Assembly (NCBI RefSeq): GCF_000550785.1
Contig: NZ_CP004350.1
Span: forward strand, 80,835-144,834
Reading direction: 5' to 3'
Length of the DNA: 64,000 nucleotides
Origin: Corynebacterium casei LMG S-19264
GTDB lineage: Bacteria; Actinomycetota; Actinomycetes; Mycobacteriales; Mycobacteriaceae
In this document: positions 42,638 through 52,667 of the stretch, one piece after another
Layout: each line of letters begins with the position of its first letter
Numbering within the stretch: position 1 is the first letter of the stretch
The notes under the pieces: model-generated
Databases searched by the model: none
What the model saw: only the letters and a program-made list of their open reading frames with translations
Told to the model about the DNA's origin: nothing
Made by a program: the position numbers and the translations under genes

Positions 42638-44128
42638 TCACCAGAGACCGATGAGGTCCATCCAACCCATGCCGACGAAGATCCAGATAGCCAAAGAGAT
42701 CACCCCGGCGACAAGGCCCACGCCCCACCACTGCGCCACGGAGTTGTACTTCATGCCGAACAGCGTTGGGGATGCGCCACCTGCGTAGTGGGTGAGCGAC
42801 TGGAAAATGTTGGAGCAGTAGGCCAGGACCAGCGCGGCTAGCAGCGGTGGTGCGCCCAGTGCCAGCGCGGCGGCCAGGAATGCGATGTACATCGCGGAAA
42901 TGTGCGCGGTGGCCGAGGCGAAGAAATAGTGCGCGAAGAAGTAGATGATGACCAGCAGGATTAGTGCGGTCAGCCAGTGGAGCGCGCCGAGGGAGCCGGC
43001 GATGACTTCGGAGACCCAGTCGATGAATCCGTAGGCCGATAGCGCGGTGGCCATCATGTACAGCACCGCAAACCACGTCATGGTGTCCCAGGCGGCTTTC
43101 TCACGGATGATGTCTTCCCACGTCAGAACCTGGAAGACCATCAGGATAATCACGCCCACGAATGCGGTGGTGGTTGCGGAGATGCCCAGCACCAGATCGC
43201 CGACCGTCCACAGCAGCAGCAAGACCACGAAGGTGACGCCCAGGACTTTTTCGCCGTAGCTCATGCCGCCGAGCTTCTTGAGCTCATCACTCGCCATGGT
43301 TTGTACTTCGGGGGTTTTCTTCAGCTCTGGCGGATAGATCAGGTAGATAACCAGCGGCACTACAGCCAGGGCAAGCAGGCCGGGGACGATGGCGCCCATT
43401 GCCCAGGTGGTCCAGGAGATTTCCACGCCAAGCTCACCGGCGAGGGAAGCAATCAGCGGGTTACCCGCCATGGCGGTGAGGAACATGGCACAAGTAATGG
43501 AGTTGGAATTTGATACCACCAGTGACAAGAAGGCGCCGGCGCGGCGCGAGGTTGGCCCCGGTTCGGAGTCATAAGTCAGCGCCACCGACTTCATAATCGG
43601 CGCCATGATTCCGCCGCCGCGCGCCGTCGCCGACGGGATTGCCGGGGAGAGTACCAGGTCAGCTAGGCCCAGGCCATAGCCGACGCCGAGCATGTGGCCA
43701 CCAACTTTGGAGACGAAAAACAGCGCTATGCGGCGGCCAAACCCGGTCTTGATAAACCCGCGTGAGAGCAAGAAGGCCATGACAATGAGCCAAATCGTTG
43801 AGTTGCCGAAACCGACCAGCGCATAGGGCGCGCCTGGGTTATCGGCGCTTGGCGCAAGCGGGACGATCCCCGTCAACACGGTGGCGATCATGCCAATGAT
43901 GGTCACCGCACCCATCGGCATCGGCGCCATGATGATGCACACGATTGTGGCCACGAAAATGCCGAACATGCGCCAGGCTTGATCGGTGAGCTGCTCAGGA
44001 TGAGGGCTGAACCAGAAGACAATTGCAATCAGAATAGGAACGCCAAACCCGATTGCCATTTTCCGCCAGTGTTCGCCGGGAGGAGCATCGACTCGCTGCT
44101 GCGGCTGTGTGGTGGTGCCATTGGACAT
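42638..44128 (-). CDS. DASS-family sodium/dicarboxylate symporter
   Basis: A 496-residue transporter with 11-12 helices and two inverted repeats. The first substrate/sodium motif is in SLVVSNSNSITCAMFLTAMA, the second in FFASATAHISAMYIAF, in the positions of the SNT motifs of CitT/TtdT/VcINDY-like proteins. The ATG at 44128 follows AGGAGC at 8 bases; a longer frame exists upstream. Likely substrates are C4-dicarboxylates or citrate/tartrate. A palindrome at 44333-44347 may be its operator. Confidence 0.84.
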   Translation of the reverse strand: MSNGTTTQPQQRVDAPPGEHWRKMAIGFGVPILIAIVFWFSPHPEQLTDQAWRMFGIFVATIVCIIMAPMPMGAVTIIGMIATVLTGIVPLAPSADNPGAPYALVGFGNSTIWLIVMAFLLSRGFIKTGFGRRIALFFVSKVGGHMLGVGYGLGLADLVLSPAIPSATARGGGIMAPIMKSVALTYDSEPGPTSRRAGAFLSLVVSNSNSITCAMFLTAMAGNPLIASLAGELGVEISWTTWAMGAIVPGLLALAVVPLVIYLIYPPELKKTPEVQTMASDELKKLGGMSYGEKVLGVTFVVLLLLWTVGDLVLGISATTTAFVGVIILMVFQVLTWEDIIREKAAWDTMTWFAVLYMMATALSAYGFIDWVSEVIAGSLGALHWLTALILLVIIYFFAHYFFASATAHISAMYIAFLAAALALGAPPLLAALVLAYCSNIFQSLTHYAGGASPTLFGMKYNSVAQWWGVGLVAGVISLAIWIFVGMGWMDLIGLW

Positions 44129-44332
44129 TAGGAAGCTCCTGTCTTGGAACTGCTCCCGCTCTTTGCCGGAGTCCGACGCGGACACCGCTGGCGTTTATCC
44201 AGCGGCTGCCTTCCCCCAAAATCTCGCAGGCGCGACACTTCAGAAAAGCTAGGGCCTTGCCCTCCCGCCAACATCCATTCTAGTTAGCCGCCATAGCGTT
44301 TGAAAAGCCCATTAACGTGTAAAAAAGGTGAT

Positions 44333-44347
44333 GTTCGTGACACGAAC
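44333..44347. promoter_or_regulatory. Palindrome GTTCGTG-A-CACGAAC
   Basis: A perfect 7+7 inverted repeat with a one-base centre, 205 bases before the dicarboxylate transporter start and 65 bases downstream of the end of the 113-residue protein gene. It has the size and symmetry of an operator. No regulator gene lies nearby. Confidence 0.45.
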
Positions 44348-44411
44348 AGCCCTCGTCAGTGCCCGCCAGATTTCAAGATTCTCGAGAAATAATGGCTTGT
44401 TCGACTTCGAG

Positions 44412-44753
44412 TCAGCGGGAGGCTGATCTGTGAGCGTCGGCGGGGTTGTTTATGTCTAGAAACAAGTTCGCCATCAGGTCCATCCGGAACCTTTCATCTT
44501 GGCTTTCGAGGATTTCAGAAATGACTTCATCGAAGAGCTTTGAGTCCCTGTGGAATTCCATCGGTTCACCCACTATGTGAAAAGCCGTGACTATTCGCGG
44601 GTCCTCCCGAACTACCTTGGCCAACGCTGAAACGTGTTCGTTTGTTGCGGAGTGGGCATGAATGCCACATGCTCCGATCGCGCCGGTAAATGGAATCCAG
44701 TCTTGCATGATGTCGATTTCATCTTTGAGGATTTCATAGATGTCTTCATTCAA
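44412..44753 (-). CDS. Uncharacterised 113-residue protein
   Basis: An acidic soluble protein without recognised domain. The sequence (MNEDIYEILKDEIDIMQDWI, ACGIHAHSATNEHVSALAKV) has no signal peptide. Its ATG at 44753 follows a possible GGAG (CTAGGAGCCC on the minus strand). It ends before the palindrome and starts 9 bases from the small membrane protein, so it may be that gene's operon partner. Confidence 0.55.
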   Translation of the reverse strand: MNEDIYEILKDEIDIMQDWIPFTGAIGACGIHAHSATNEHVSALAKVVREDPRIVTAFHIVGEPMEFHRDSKLFDEVISEILESQDERFRMDLMANLFLDINNPADAHRSASR

Positions 44754-44762
44754 GGTGGGCTC

Positions 44763-44972
44763 CTAGGAGTTATTGGATTCGAAGCGGTCGCGGTGCTTGG
44801 GCGAGGTGCTCCAGTAGATGACCGCGGCGCCGAGCGCGATGGTGAGCAGTGCGGAAATCACCGTGAGGCCTGTATTGGATGTGTCGCCGACAAGCGCTGT
44901 CGCGAGAACCGCAAGGGCGCATGCCATCGCTATCGCCCCGAGTGTGAAGCCAGTCTTGTGGTGAATCCTCAT
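44763..44972 (-). CDS. Small two-helix membrane protein
   Basis: Sixty-nine residues from ATG 44972 (or 74 from ATG 44987). Two hydrophobic segments, FTLGAIAMACALAVLATALV and LTVISALLTIALGAAVIYW, are followed by a charged tail (SPKHRDRFESNN). It resembles the small DUF-type membrane proteins of actinobacteria, but I cannot name a family. It is divergent from the OpuC-type operon. Confidence 0.5.
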   Translation of the reverse strand: MRIHHKTGFTLGAIAMACALAVLATALVGDTSNTGLTVISALLTIALGAAVIYWSTSPKHRDRFESNNS

Positions 44973-45065
44973 GGTCTTAAGGTACATAGGAAAGAGTTTT
45001 CCCTCAAAGAGAATTTTGGTCCTCTTTTGGTTCCTATCGAACGAATTTGCCATATACTGGTGCGC

Positions 45066-45878
45066 ATGATCGAGTTTGAACACGTCACGAAGTCTTACCC
45101 GGACGGCACCGTGGCGGTGGCTGACTTCTCGCTCCGCATAGACTCGCATCGCACAGTTGCGCTGGTGGGCTCTTCTGGTTCGGGCAAGACTACACTGCTG
45201 CGCATGGTCAACCGCATGGTTGATCCCACCGCGGGCCGCGTCCTCATTGATGGGGAAGACGTGGCGGGCGTTGACCCGGTGAATCTACGCCGCTCTATTG
45301 GCTATGTGCTGCAGCAGGGCGGGTTGATGCCGCATCGCACGATTGTGGACAACGTTGGCGCTGTGCTGCGGCTTAACGGAATGACCAAGGCGCAGGCGCG
45401 AGAGCGCGCGTTGACGATGATGGACCGAGTTGGCCTTGACCGCGCTATGGCCAATCGCTATCCCGGGCAATTATCGGGCGGGCAGCAACAGCGCGTCGGT
45501 GTTGCGCGGGCGCTGGCCCCGGAGCCCAATATTTTGCTCATGGATGAGCCTTTCGGTGCGGTCGATCCGATTGTGCGCCGGGAACTCCAGGATGAACTGC
45601 TGCGCCTGCAGGCGGAGCTGGGCAAGACCATTGTCTTTGTCACCCATGACATTGATGAAGCATTCCGCTTGGGTGATGAAGTAGTGATTTTGAAGCCCGG
45701 CGGTGTCATTGCGCAGCAGGGAACGCCCGCGGAGATTCTTGCCCACCCGGCGGATGATTTCGTGCGCGGCTTTGTGGGAAGTGAGCGGGCGGAGCGGCGG
45801 CTGAGCATCGAAAGGCTTAATGGCCGAACGGTGGCCGTGGACGCTGACGGCCGCCCGGTCGGGGTGATTGAGCCATGA
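45066..45878 (+). CDS. opuCA: Osmolyte ABC transporter ATPase, OpuCA type
   Basis: A 270-residue ATPase. Walker A is VGSSGSGKTTLLRMVNRM, Q-loop YVLQQGGLMPHRTI, signature YPGQLSGGQQQRVGVARAL, Walker B LLMDEPFGAVDPIVR and switch FVTHDIDEA. The VLQQGGLMPH form and a short C-terminal tail without CBS domains fit the glycine betaine/choline group. The ATG at 45066 is 93 bases downstream of the divergent small membrane gene. It overlaps the next gene by 4 bases. Confidence 0.88.
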   Translation: MIEFEHVTKSYPDGTVAVADFSLRIDSHRTVALVGSSGSGKTTLLRMVNRMVDPTAGRVLIDGEDVAGVDPVNLRRSIGYVLQQGGLMPHRTIVDNVGAVLRLNGMTKAQARERALTMMDRVGLDRAMANRYPGQLSGGQQQRVGVARALAPEPNILLMDEPFGAVDPIVRRELQDELLRLQAELGKTIVFVTHDIDEAFRLGDEVVILKPGGVIAQQGTPAEILAHPADDFVRGFVGSERAERRLSIERLNGRTVAVDADGRPVGVIEP

Positions 45879-46534
45879 CGTGGCTGCGACTGAATTGGCC
45901 GCAGGCACTGGAGCTTTTGTGGGCGCACCTTGCGCTGTCCATTCCGGCGATCGTGCTCAGCGCCGTGATTGCTATCCCGCTGGGACGCTTTGCTTTTCGA
46001 CGTCCACGCATCGGCGGCCCGCTGCTCAGCACGGCGACCTTGCTCTATGCCATCCCGGCGCTGCCGATGTTGATTATCGTGCCCGTCATTTTTGGCGTGG
46101 CGCTGCGGTCTCCGGCGACGATGATTATTGCGCTGACCGCCTACGGCGTCGCGTTGTATGTGCGCACTAGCGCTGATGCATTCGGCTCTGTTGACCGGAC
46201 CGTCAGGGATGCTGCTAAGGCGATGGGCTATGCGCCGCGCAGCCTGTTTTGGCAGGTCGACCTGCCGCTGGCCATTCCGGTGCTGATTGCCGGGCTGCGC
46301 GTGGTGTCTGTGTCCACCATCGGGCTGGTCACTATCGGCGCGCTTATTGGCGTGCAAAACCTGGGCACACTGATGACCGACGGCTTTCAGCGTGGAATCG
46401 CTGGCGAAGTTGCTGTCGGCGTCATCTTGACCGTGCTGCTGGCGCTGGTGATTGACGCGGTGCTGTTGGCCGCCGGCAAGCTGCTCACCCCATGGACGCG
46501 CCGGGTGAAAGCAAACAAGGTGGTTAGCCGATGA
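45875..46534 (+). CDS. opuCB: Osmolyte ABC transporter permease 1 (OpuCB/OsmW-like)
   Basis: A 219-residue permease with about six helices. The EAA-type loop is RTVRDAAKAMGYAPRSLFWQ followed by VDLPLAIPVLIAG. VVSVSTIGLVTIGALIG is typical of betaine/choline permeases. It overlaps the ATPase gene and the next permease gene by ATGA-type 4-base overlaps, so the three are co-translated. Confidence 0.86.
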   Translation: MTWLRLNWPQALELLWAHLALSIPAIVLSAVIAIPLGRFAFRRPRIGGPLLSTATLLYAIPALPMLIIVPVIFGVALRSPATMIIALTAYGVALYVRTSADAFGSVDRTVRDAAKAMGYAPRSLFWQVDLPLAIPVLIAGLRVVSVSTIGLVTIGALIGVQNLGTLMTDGFQRGIAGEVAVGVILTVLLALVIDAVLLAAGKLLTPWTRRVKANKVVSR

Positions 46535-47202
46535 ATCTTGTGACGCAAGCGTGGCTGTGGCTGACTGATTCCGCCAACTGGGTGGGCATTTCCGGGATTC
46601 CTAATCGCCTGGTTGAGCACATCACCGTCACGTTTTTGGCGCTGCTCGTCGCGCTGATTATTGCCGTTCCGATTGGCATGATCATTGGCCATACCCGCCG
46701 CGGCGCTGCGGTGGTGGGTGCGGTTACTGGTGGTGTGCGTGCGATTCCGACCTTGGGTTTGCTGACCCTGCTTGGTTTGTGGCTGGGCATTGGCATCGAG
46801 GCGCCGTTTATCGCGCTGGTTGTGCTGGCCATTCCGTCTTTGCTGGTCGGCGCGTATTCCGGGGTGGAAGCTATTGACAGTCAAACCCCGCAGGCCGCCC
46901 AAGCCATTGGCATGCGCCCCGCGCAGGTTCTGCTCACCGTGGAATTGCCCCTGGCACTGCCCGTTATTGTGGGCGGCATTCGTGCCGCGACGTTGCAGCT
47001 GGTTGCCACCACCACGTTGGCGGCCTATACCTCTGATACGGGGCTCGGCCGCTACATATTCTCTGGGCTTAAGACCCGTGATTACGCCGAGATGCTCGGC
47101 GGCGCCGTGCTGGTGATTTTGGTTGCGATTATCCTCGAGATTGTCCTCGCTAGATGCCAGCACCTTGCGCGACGAGTTGCATTGCCTGGCGCAATCCCGT
47201 GA
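46531..47202 (+). CDS. opuCD: Osmolyte ABC transporter permease 2 (OpuCD/OsmY-like)
   Basis: A 223-residue permease. GVRAIPTLGLLTLLGLWLGI and the loop AAQAIGMRPAQVLLTVELPL place it in the same family as its neighbour. TTTLAAYTSDTGLGRYIFSG is the usual C-terminal region. Two non-identical permeases mean the channel is a heterodimer. Confidence 0.86.
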   Translation: MNLVTQAWLWLTDSANWVGISGIPNRLVEHITVTFLALLVALIIAVPIGMIIGHTRRGAAVVGAVTGGVRAIPTLGLLTLLGLWLGIGIEAPFIALVVLAIPSLLVGAYSGVEAIDSQTPQAAQAIGMRPAQVLLTVELPLALPVIVGGIRAATLQLVATTTLAAYTSDTGLGRYIFSGLKTRDYAEMLGGAVLVILVAIILEIVLARCQHLARRVALPGAIP

Positions 47203-47275
47203 TAACCCCATCGAACTCCCACTTTGCTCCCTACATTTCCTATTCACCACTTTCGAATCTCAAAAGGATGTCCCC

Positions 47276-48199
47276 ATGTTCCGGAAAAACCGCGTGACCG
47301 CAGTAGCGGCACTAGCTTTGACCAGTATTTTTGCGCTCACCGCGTGCGGTACCGATAGCAGCCCGTTGGAAGAAGATACCGCGACAAATGGTGGCGGTGA
47401 TGAGACCATTGTCATTGGTTCGCAGGATTACTATTCCAATGAGATCATCGCCGAAATCTATGCGCAGGCCTTGGAAAACGCTGGCTATGACGTTGACCGC
47501 CAGTTCCGGATTGGACAACGTGAGGCCTATTTGCCAGAGATTGAGTCCGGGGAGATTGACCTGTTCCCGGAGTATTCCGGGCCGGTTTTGCAGTACTGGG
47601 AGCCAGACACTGAAGCACGCTTGCCGGAGGATGTCTTCGCGGCGCTGGAAGAAGCAGCTCCTGAGGGCCTAAACGTGCTGGAGCAGTCACCAGCCACGGA
47701 CCAGGATTCCTATGTTGTTACGCGAGAGCTTGCCGATGAATGGTCCCTTTCCACCGTCGCCGACCTTGAAAAAGTCACCGAGCCTTTGACCTTGGGTGCA
47801 AACTCCGAGGCAGAAAACCGCCCCAATGGCCCGAAGGGACTTGAGGAAACTTACGGCGTTGAAGTAGGATTTGCGCCGATTGAAGACAGCGGCGGGCCGC
47901 TGACGGTCAAGGCGCTGCGCGATGGCGATGTTCAGCTGGCAATCATCTACACCGCTGACCCGTCGATTGAGTCCAACAACCTGGTGTCGCTGGAAGATAC
48001 CAAGGGCTTGTTCTTGTCATCGAATGTTGTGCCACTGGCCAGCGACAAAGTCGATGAGCAGGCCACCGAGATCATCAATGAGATCTCTGCAGCGATGAGC
48101 CCCGAAGACCTGGTGTCTTTGAACAACCGCAGCGTCACCGAGCAGCTTCCGGCCGCCGATATTGCGCAGGACTGGTTGGAAGAAAAGGGCTTGCTTTAA
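47276..48199 (+). CDS. opuCC: Osmolyte ABC transporter binding lipoprotein, OpuCC type
   Basis: A 307-residue lipoprotein: signal peptide with lipobox LTAC (Cys about 23), then an OpuAC domain (ETIVIGSQDYYSNEIIAEIY, QREAYLPEIESGEIDLFPEY, DVQLAIIYTADPSIESNN). The DLFPEYSG-type block holds aromatic residues that cage the quaternary amine. ATG 47276 follows AAAAGGA. Its stop overlaps the converging acetyltransferase stop. Confidence 0.86.
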   Translation: MFRKNRVTAVAALALTSIFALTACGTDSSPLEEDTATNGGGDETIVIGSQDYYSNEIIAEIYAQALENAGYDVDRQFRIGQREAYLPEIESGEIDLFPEYSGPVLQYWEPDTEARLPEDVFAALEEAAPEGLNVLEQSPATDQDSYVVTRELADEWSLSTVADLEKVTEPLTLGANSEAENRPNGPKGLEETYGVEVGFAPIEDSGGPLTVKALRDGDVQLAIIYTADPSIESNNLVSLEDTKGLFLSSNVVPLASDKVDEQATEIINEISAAMSPEDLVSLNNRSVTEQLPAADIAQDWLEEKGLL

Positions 48200-48690
48200 A
48201 AGCGCTTGACCAAGACGTAGTGGCCTTCGCGCTCACTGACCTGTTCAAATCCCAAGTGGAGATACAGGCGGTGGGCGCGTTCATTTGCCGCGGCTACCGA
48301 CAGTGAGAGGCCGGGTGCGCCTTTTTGGCGGGCGAGCTCGGTTGCTGCCTCCAGCAGCGCGGTGCCTATTCCTTCGCCTTTGTAGCGGTTTTCTACCGCC
48401 AAGGCGAGCTCCGGGATGCCTTCCTCGACGTGGCCGAAACCGTGGAATTCGTCTGTTCCCCAGTTCAACCAGACTCCGCCGGCGGGGATGCGGCCGCGCC
48501 AAGCCACAAACCCGCCCTTGTCTTCATTCCAGCTCTCAAGGTAATAAAGCCAGTCCCGTTCAAACTCGGCGGTGACTTCACCAAATTCATCACCAAAGGT
48601 GTCGGTGAGCAGGTTCAAACGTGACAGATAGGTTCGGTCGGATTCGGTTGCTGCAACCAGCAGCAAGTCGTCTTCTGCATGGGAATTCAT
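48196..48690 (-). CDS. GNAT-family N-acetyltransferase
   Basis: A 164-residue GNAT protein with the acetyl-CoA loop NRYKGEGIGTALLEAATELA (RxxGxG) and the following beta-strand LSLSVAAANERAHRLYLHLG. The C-terminal FEQVSEREGHYVLVKRF is family-like. The substrate cannot be told from sequence. It converges on opuCC. Confidence 0.83.
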   Translation of the reverse strand: MNSHAEDDLLLVAATESDRTYLSRLNLLTDTFGDEFGEVTAEFERDWLYYLESWNEDKGGFVAWRGRIPAGGVWLNWGTDEFHGFGHVEEGIPELALAVENRYKGEGIGTALLEAATELARQKGAPGLSLSVAAANERAHRLYLHLGFEQVSEREGHYVLVKRF

Positions 48691-48795
48691 GCCAATATTT
48701 TAGCGCGATAAGAAATATCGCTGGTTAAATCCTCTGCAGGGAAACTTATCGGGGGATAAAGTGAGACCCAGTTTCAACAAGGGGAGGGTTGATAA

Positions 48796-49212
48796 GTGGG
48801 CAAAGCTTTCAGCACGTTCTTGGCTTTAGTGGCGGTGCATGTGTGGGCGACGCACGTGGGTGACTTTATGAGAAACGAGGATGTCAGCGGAGCAGCATGG
48901 TTTTTGACCTCTGCATCCGTATTCATCTTCCTTGCCTTGGTCACGGATTATGTGCATGCCGTTTATATGGAGGAATACCGCACGAGTACACGCCGGTTTA
49001 AGGTACTCGTCGGCTTTGCTGCTGTTGGGCTCGGCATGGCGATCATTGGCGCGTGGGTGATGCCGTTTGGGTGGAACCCAGTGTGGGTTGCGGTAGTTGG
49101 GCTCTTGGTCGGTGTGGTGGCACAGGTAGCCACAGATAAACCCCAACTACCTAGCGGGTTCCGTGTTCCCATTGGGCATAAGAACGGGCGTAGTGCCCGC
49201 CGAGGGCGATGA
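48796..49212 (+). CDS. Uncharacterised membrane protein, overlaps a converging ABC gene
   Basis: A 138-residue protein with about four hydrophobic segments: FSTFLALVAVHVWATHV, AAWFLTSASVFIFLALVTDY, VLVGFAAVGLGMAIIGAWVM and PVWVAVVGLLVGVVAQVA, and a basic end ([12 protein letters not shown]). GTG start after GGGGAGGGTTGATAA. The last 62 bases overlap the 3' end of the ABC gene on the other strand, so one of the two 3' ends may be extended by mutation. No family recognised. Confidence 0.55.
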   Translation: MGKAFSTFLALVAVHVWATHVGDFMRNEDVSGAAWFLTSASVFIFLALVTDYVHAVYMEEYRTSTRRFKVLVGFAAVGLGMAIIGAWVMPFGWNPVWVAVVGLLVGVVAQVATDKPQLPSGFRVPIGHKNGRSARRGR

Positions 49213-50968
49213 GGGAATCATGGTCGCCGTCCTCAATGATTTCGCCGGCCTCCATGACCAGGATGCGGTCGGCGACGCGGGCTTGATCGAGCCGGTGCGC
49301 CACGACCAAGGTGGTGCGGCCGCGGGCGACAGCGCGCGCGGCGGACTCCAAGGCCTCGGCGTGCTCGCTACCTGCTTCGGAGGTTGCCTCGTCCATGATC
49401 AGCACTGGGGGCTGGCGCAAAAACATGCGCGCCAAGGAAATCTGCTGGGCTACCTCGGCGCCGACCTCGGGGTTGCCGGCGCCGATTTCGGTGTTGAGCC
49501 CCTTGGGCAGCCATCGGTCCCAGGCCGGGGTGTCGTGGCGCAGGCCGACTGTGGACAGTGCTTTGAGCAGTTCATTATCGGTGGCATCAGGTTTGGCCAG
49601 CAGCAAGTCATTGCGCAAGGTGCCAGAGAACAAGTGCACATCTTGGGTAATCAGCGCGACGTGCTGGCTGACCCACACGTTGGGAACCGTTGCGGTATCG
49701 GTTGTATCCACGATGATCTTGCCGGCGGTGGGGTATTGCAGCCCCGCCACCAGGGCAGCCAGCGTGGACTTGCCGGCACCGGAAGTACCGACCAACGCGG
49801 TGGTGGTGCCACCCGCGAGGGTAACTGACACATCTTTGAGCACGTGCGCGCCGCCCGGGTAGGCGTAGCTGAGGTTGTCAATGGTGACAGCAGGTTGTGA
49901 GGTGACCTGGGGAAGGTCATCGGTAACAGCGACGTCATCATCCGCAATCTTGGCTAGAGAAACCGCGCGGCCCAGTGCTGTGAGCGCGTGCTGAATATCG
50001 CCAGCGGAAAACAGCAGGGTAAACACGTGCATCTCCAAGCGCATGACCAGCAAGACCGCGGCAGCAGCCTGGCCGACGGTGAGCCAGTCCGCGGCCACCA
50101 TCGGCATAGACATCACCAAGGCACCCAACAGCAAGAAACCAAAGGCGATGCTACCTTGACCCATGATGCGGTTAAACAGCGGCATCCTATCGCCCCAGGC
50201 CTGCACCGTCTCCCACGAGACATAGTCCATGCGGCGATGCGCCCAGCGCATCAACCGGAACTGCCGCAGCGTTTCCAATGCGCGGATGGAATCCAGCAGC
50301 ACGTTATTACGCTTTGCCTCCACCGCGGAGACCACGTTGGTCACGGCCGGAACATCACGAATAACCTGCTTAATCCACGGCCACATCAGCACTCCCGTGA
50401 TCAGCAACAGCAGCAGATACGCCGGGTGAATTAACACCATCGTCGCGGCGGTGACCGGCAAGAAGACCAGTGTCACAATAAGACGGTCACCAGTATGGCT
50501 AATGGTGGAGACCGTGGTGTCAATATCCTTGGACAAACGCGTAATCACATTGCCCGTGCCCAGTTCCAAAATGCGCGGCACCGGAGCACGCATCACCGCA
50601 TCCAACGCTGATTTACGCAGGTCGATGCTCAACCGGCGGGTTGCCGTGTTGATCAGAAACAGGTTCAACGCGCGGCCCACGGTTTCGATGATGAGAGCGA
50701 GGGCGAAGATAATCATCGCTAAGCTCACTGCATCACTGCCCGTGCCCAACAACACTGAGCTACCGCCGGTCATCAAATCCACAATCTGGCCAATCACTGT
50801 CGCGCCAATATTCATAGCGCCGGCGGCAATAATGATGGAAATCAGCGTCGCGATAACCTGATAACGCTTCGGTGCAGAAGGCAGAGACTTAATAAACTGC
50901 CACATATCCCTCGCGCCAGCCGGCGCCAAAGCATCTGCCTCACGAACCACTGGTTTTGCATGAGTCAT
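49151..50968 (-). CDS. ABC exporter half, intact Walker A, degenerate signature
   Basis: A 605-residue fused membrane/ATPase protein with six N-terminal helices (to about 330). The ATPase part has Walker [14 protein letters not shown], Walker [18 protein letters not shown] and switch histidine VVAHRLD. The LSGGQ signature is replaced by [14 protein letters not shown]. The partner gene, overlapping by 4 bases, has the opposite defects, so the two form a heterodimer with a single complete ATP site. The substrate is unknown; such pairs export peptides, lipids, siderophores or drugs. Confidence 0.87.
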   Translation of the reverse strand: MTHAKPVVREADALAPAGARDMWQFIKSLPSAPKRYQVIATLISIIIAAGAMNIGATVIGQIVDLMTGGSSVLLGTGSDAVSLAMIIFALALIIETVGRALNLFLINTATRRLSIDLRKSALDAVMRAPVPRILELGTGNVITRLSKDIDTTVSTISHTGDRLIVTLVFLPVTAATMVLIHPAYLLLLLITGVLMWPWIKQVIRDVPAVTNVVSAVEAKRNNVLLDSIRALETLRQFRLMRWAHRRMDYVSWETVQAWGDRMPLFNRIMGQGSIAFGFLLLGALVMSMPMVAADWLTVGQAAAAVLLVMRLEMHVFTLLFSAGDIQHALTALGRAVSLAKIADDDVAVTDDLPQVTSQPAVTIDNLSYAYPGGAHVLKDVSVTLAGGTTTALVGTSGAGKSTLAALVAGLQYPTAGKIIVDTTDTATVPNVWVSQHVALITQDVHLFSGTLRNDLLLAKPDATDNELLKALSTVGLRHDTPAWDRWLPKGLNTEIGAGNPEVGAEVAQQISLARMFLRQPPVLIMDEATSEAGSEHAEALESAARAVARGRTTLVVAHRLDQARVADRILVMEAGEIIEDGDHDSLIALGGHYARSYAQWEHGTR

Positions 50969-52569
50969 CGCTGCACCACCTCATCTGCTACCGCCGCCCA
51001 GGAAGGCGACGAAGAAATCACTACCGTTCTGCGGTCCGGGCGCAGCTCCGCCACGCGCCGGGCCACGGTGGCCAGCGTGATGGAATCCAAACCCGTGGTC
51101 GGCTCGTCCAACACCAGCACCTGCGGGTCATAGGCCAAAGCGCGCGCCAAAGCCACGCGTTGACGCTGGCCGCCAGACAAATTCAATCCGGCCTCACCAA
51201 TGCCGGTGGTGGGCAGCTCACCGTTTGCACCGAAACCGCCCAGGCGCGTGACAATGTCCTGGCACGCCGCGGCATTAAGCGCATCATGCACCTGCTCTAA
51301 CGCGAAGGTGCCCTCCGGATTGATGTTGTCCTCCAACGTTCCCTCCAGCACGGATACCTGGTGCGGCGGGCACAGCGCACCCATGGAGCCGAGCAGCTCC
51401 AAATCTTCGGCAATTCGGTGGCGGCCCTCCACTGTCTTGGGCTGCCACACGGTTAGACCCTCACCAAGGTTAAATGCCGTGGCAATGGACTCTTTCTTGC
51501 TTTCCGTCGAGTCGGCGGGAGTGGCGTGCGGCTGGAGGTCATCGACAAGTTCTGCAATACGCTGCGTGGATGCCAACCCGCGGGCATAAAACTGCGTGAG
51601 GAAGCCCAGTGAATAGCCTGTCGATGTCAACGCCGGTGGCACCAACATCACAATGGTCATCAACGCACCCGTGGAAATTTCCCCAGCATAAGTACGCGTG
51701 ATGGCATAAAGCACCAAGCCTATCGCCCAGACAGTGGGCACCATCTGGCGCACCAACGTAGTCCACGTCAGCGTGCGGACTTCCCTGAGCATGGAATCAA
51801 GCGCCGTGGAAGAAACATCCGCGAAACGCTGCGCCACGATATCGCCCGCGCCCAAACCCTTGACCACGCGGTTGCCCTGCGCCGCATCCGTGGCAAGACT
51901 CAATGCCACGTTGTCATTCGCGCGACGCACCGCCGTCACCTTCGTCAAAGACTTCGCGGTGAGATAAGAAACCACCATGGTCAATGCAACACCCCCCGGC
52001 AGCGCAATAGCCACCACGGGTGATGCTGGCGCAATAACAATCACAGCGCCCACCACATAGCCCAGCATCATCACCGGAAAGTTGAGGATTTCTTTCAACA
52101 AGCCAATGTTGTTGCTGTCCTCGTCCATGGTATTGAGCAACCGGCCCGGGTTTAGCCCCTGCGTGCGGCTGCGCAACAGGCGCTGCAGCAGGCCCAAGCG
52201 CAAATCATGCGTGGTGCGCGCGGCACCCATGCCCGTAAAAGCATCTGCCGTTGATTCCGCAACCCACTGGAACCACAACAACAAAATGGTCAACAGCACC
52301 GGCACCAGAAGCGACTTCCAAGTCAGCTCACTAAAGACTGACTCAGTGGCATAACCAATGACAGCAGAAACCGCGGCGCCCACCGGCGCGGACAGCAGCA
52401 TGCACACCAGCGTCATCCACACACTAGTGCTGTGCATTCCTAACAGGGAAAGGCTTGCCCGAGCAGGGGAATCCCAGCGGGTGGCATCAATGGCATATGT
52501 GCTCGGCGGTGAATCCTCGGGCAAATACCACGCCCACGTTCGCATACGTGAGTACTTCGGCACAATCAT
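50965..52569 (-). CDS. ABC exporter half, Walker A lost, intact signature
   Basis: A 534-residue partner, shorter than usual. The membrane part spans about residues 45-330. In the ATPase part no GxxGxGKS is present: the expected place reads [20 protein letters not shown]. The signature [16 protein letters not shown] and Walker [17 protein letters not shown] are kept. Its tail ([18 protein letters not shown]) lacks the usual switch histidine. It supplies the signature to the intact Walker A of the partner. Confidence 0.85.
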   Translation of the reverse strand: MIVPKYSRMRTWAWYLPEDSPPSTYAIDATRWDSPARASLSLLGMHSTSVWMTLVCMLLSAPVGAAVSAVIGYATESVFSELTWKSLLVPVLLTILLLWFQWVAESTADAFTGMGAARTTHDLRLGLLQRLLRSRTQGLNPGRLLNTMDEDSNNIGLLKEILNFPVMMLGYVVGAVIVIAPASPVVAIALPGGVALTMVVSYLTAKSLTKVTAVRRANDNVALSLATDAAQGNRVVKGLGAGDIVAQRFADVSSTALDSMLREVRTLTWTTLVRQMVPTVWAIGLVLYAITRTYAGEISTGALMTIVMLVPPALTSTGYSLGFLTQFYARGLASTQRIAELVDDLQPHATPADSTESKKESIATAFNLGEGLTVWQPKTVEGRHRIAEDLELLGSMGALCPPHQVSVLEGTLEDNINPEGTFALEQVHDALNAAACQDIVTRLGGFGANGELPTTGIGEAGLNLSGGQRQRVALARALAYDPQVLVLDEPTTGLDSITLATVARRVAELRPDRRTVVISSSPSWAAVADEVVQR

Positions 52570-52667
52570 GGTGATTTAGTCTATGCCGTATTGACCCCGA
52601 TCACAGCAGTTTTTCTGAACAGGGAAAGAAAAACTTAAAAACCTGAATAAATAGGTGTTTAAAGCGT

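Noticed and set aside
46387..47250. A long minus-strand frame opposite the second OpuC permease
   Set aside because: Gln/Asn/His/Arg-rich translation typical of a shadow frame; the plus-strand permease is clear.
49163..49862. Long plus-strand frames opposite the ABC exporter
   Set aside because: Gly/Arg-rich shadows of the ATPase domain without start signals.
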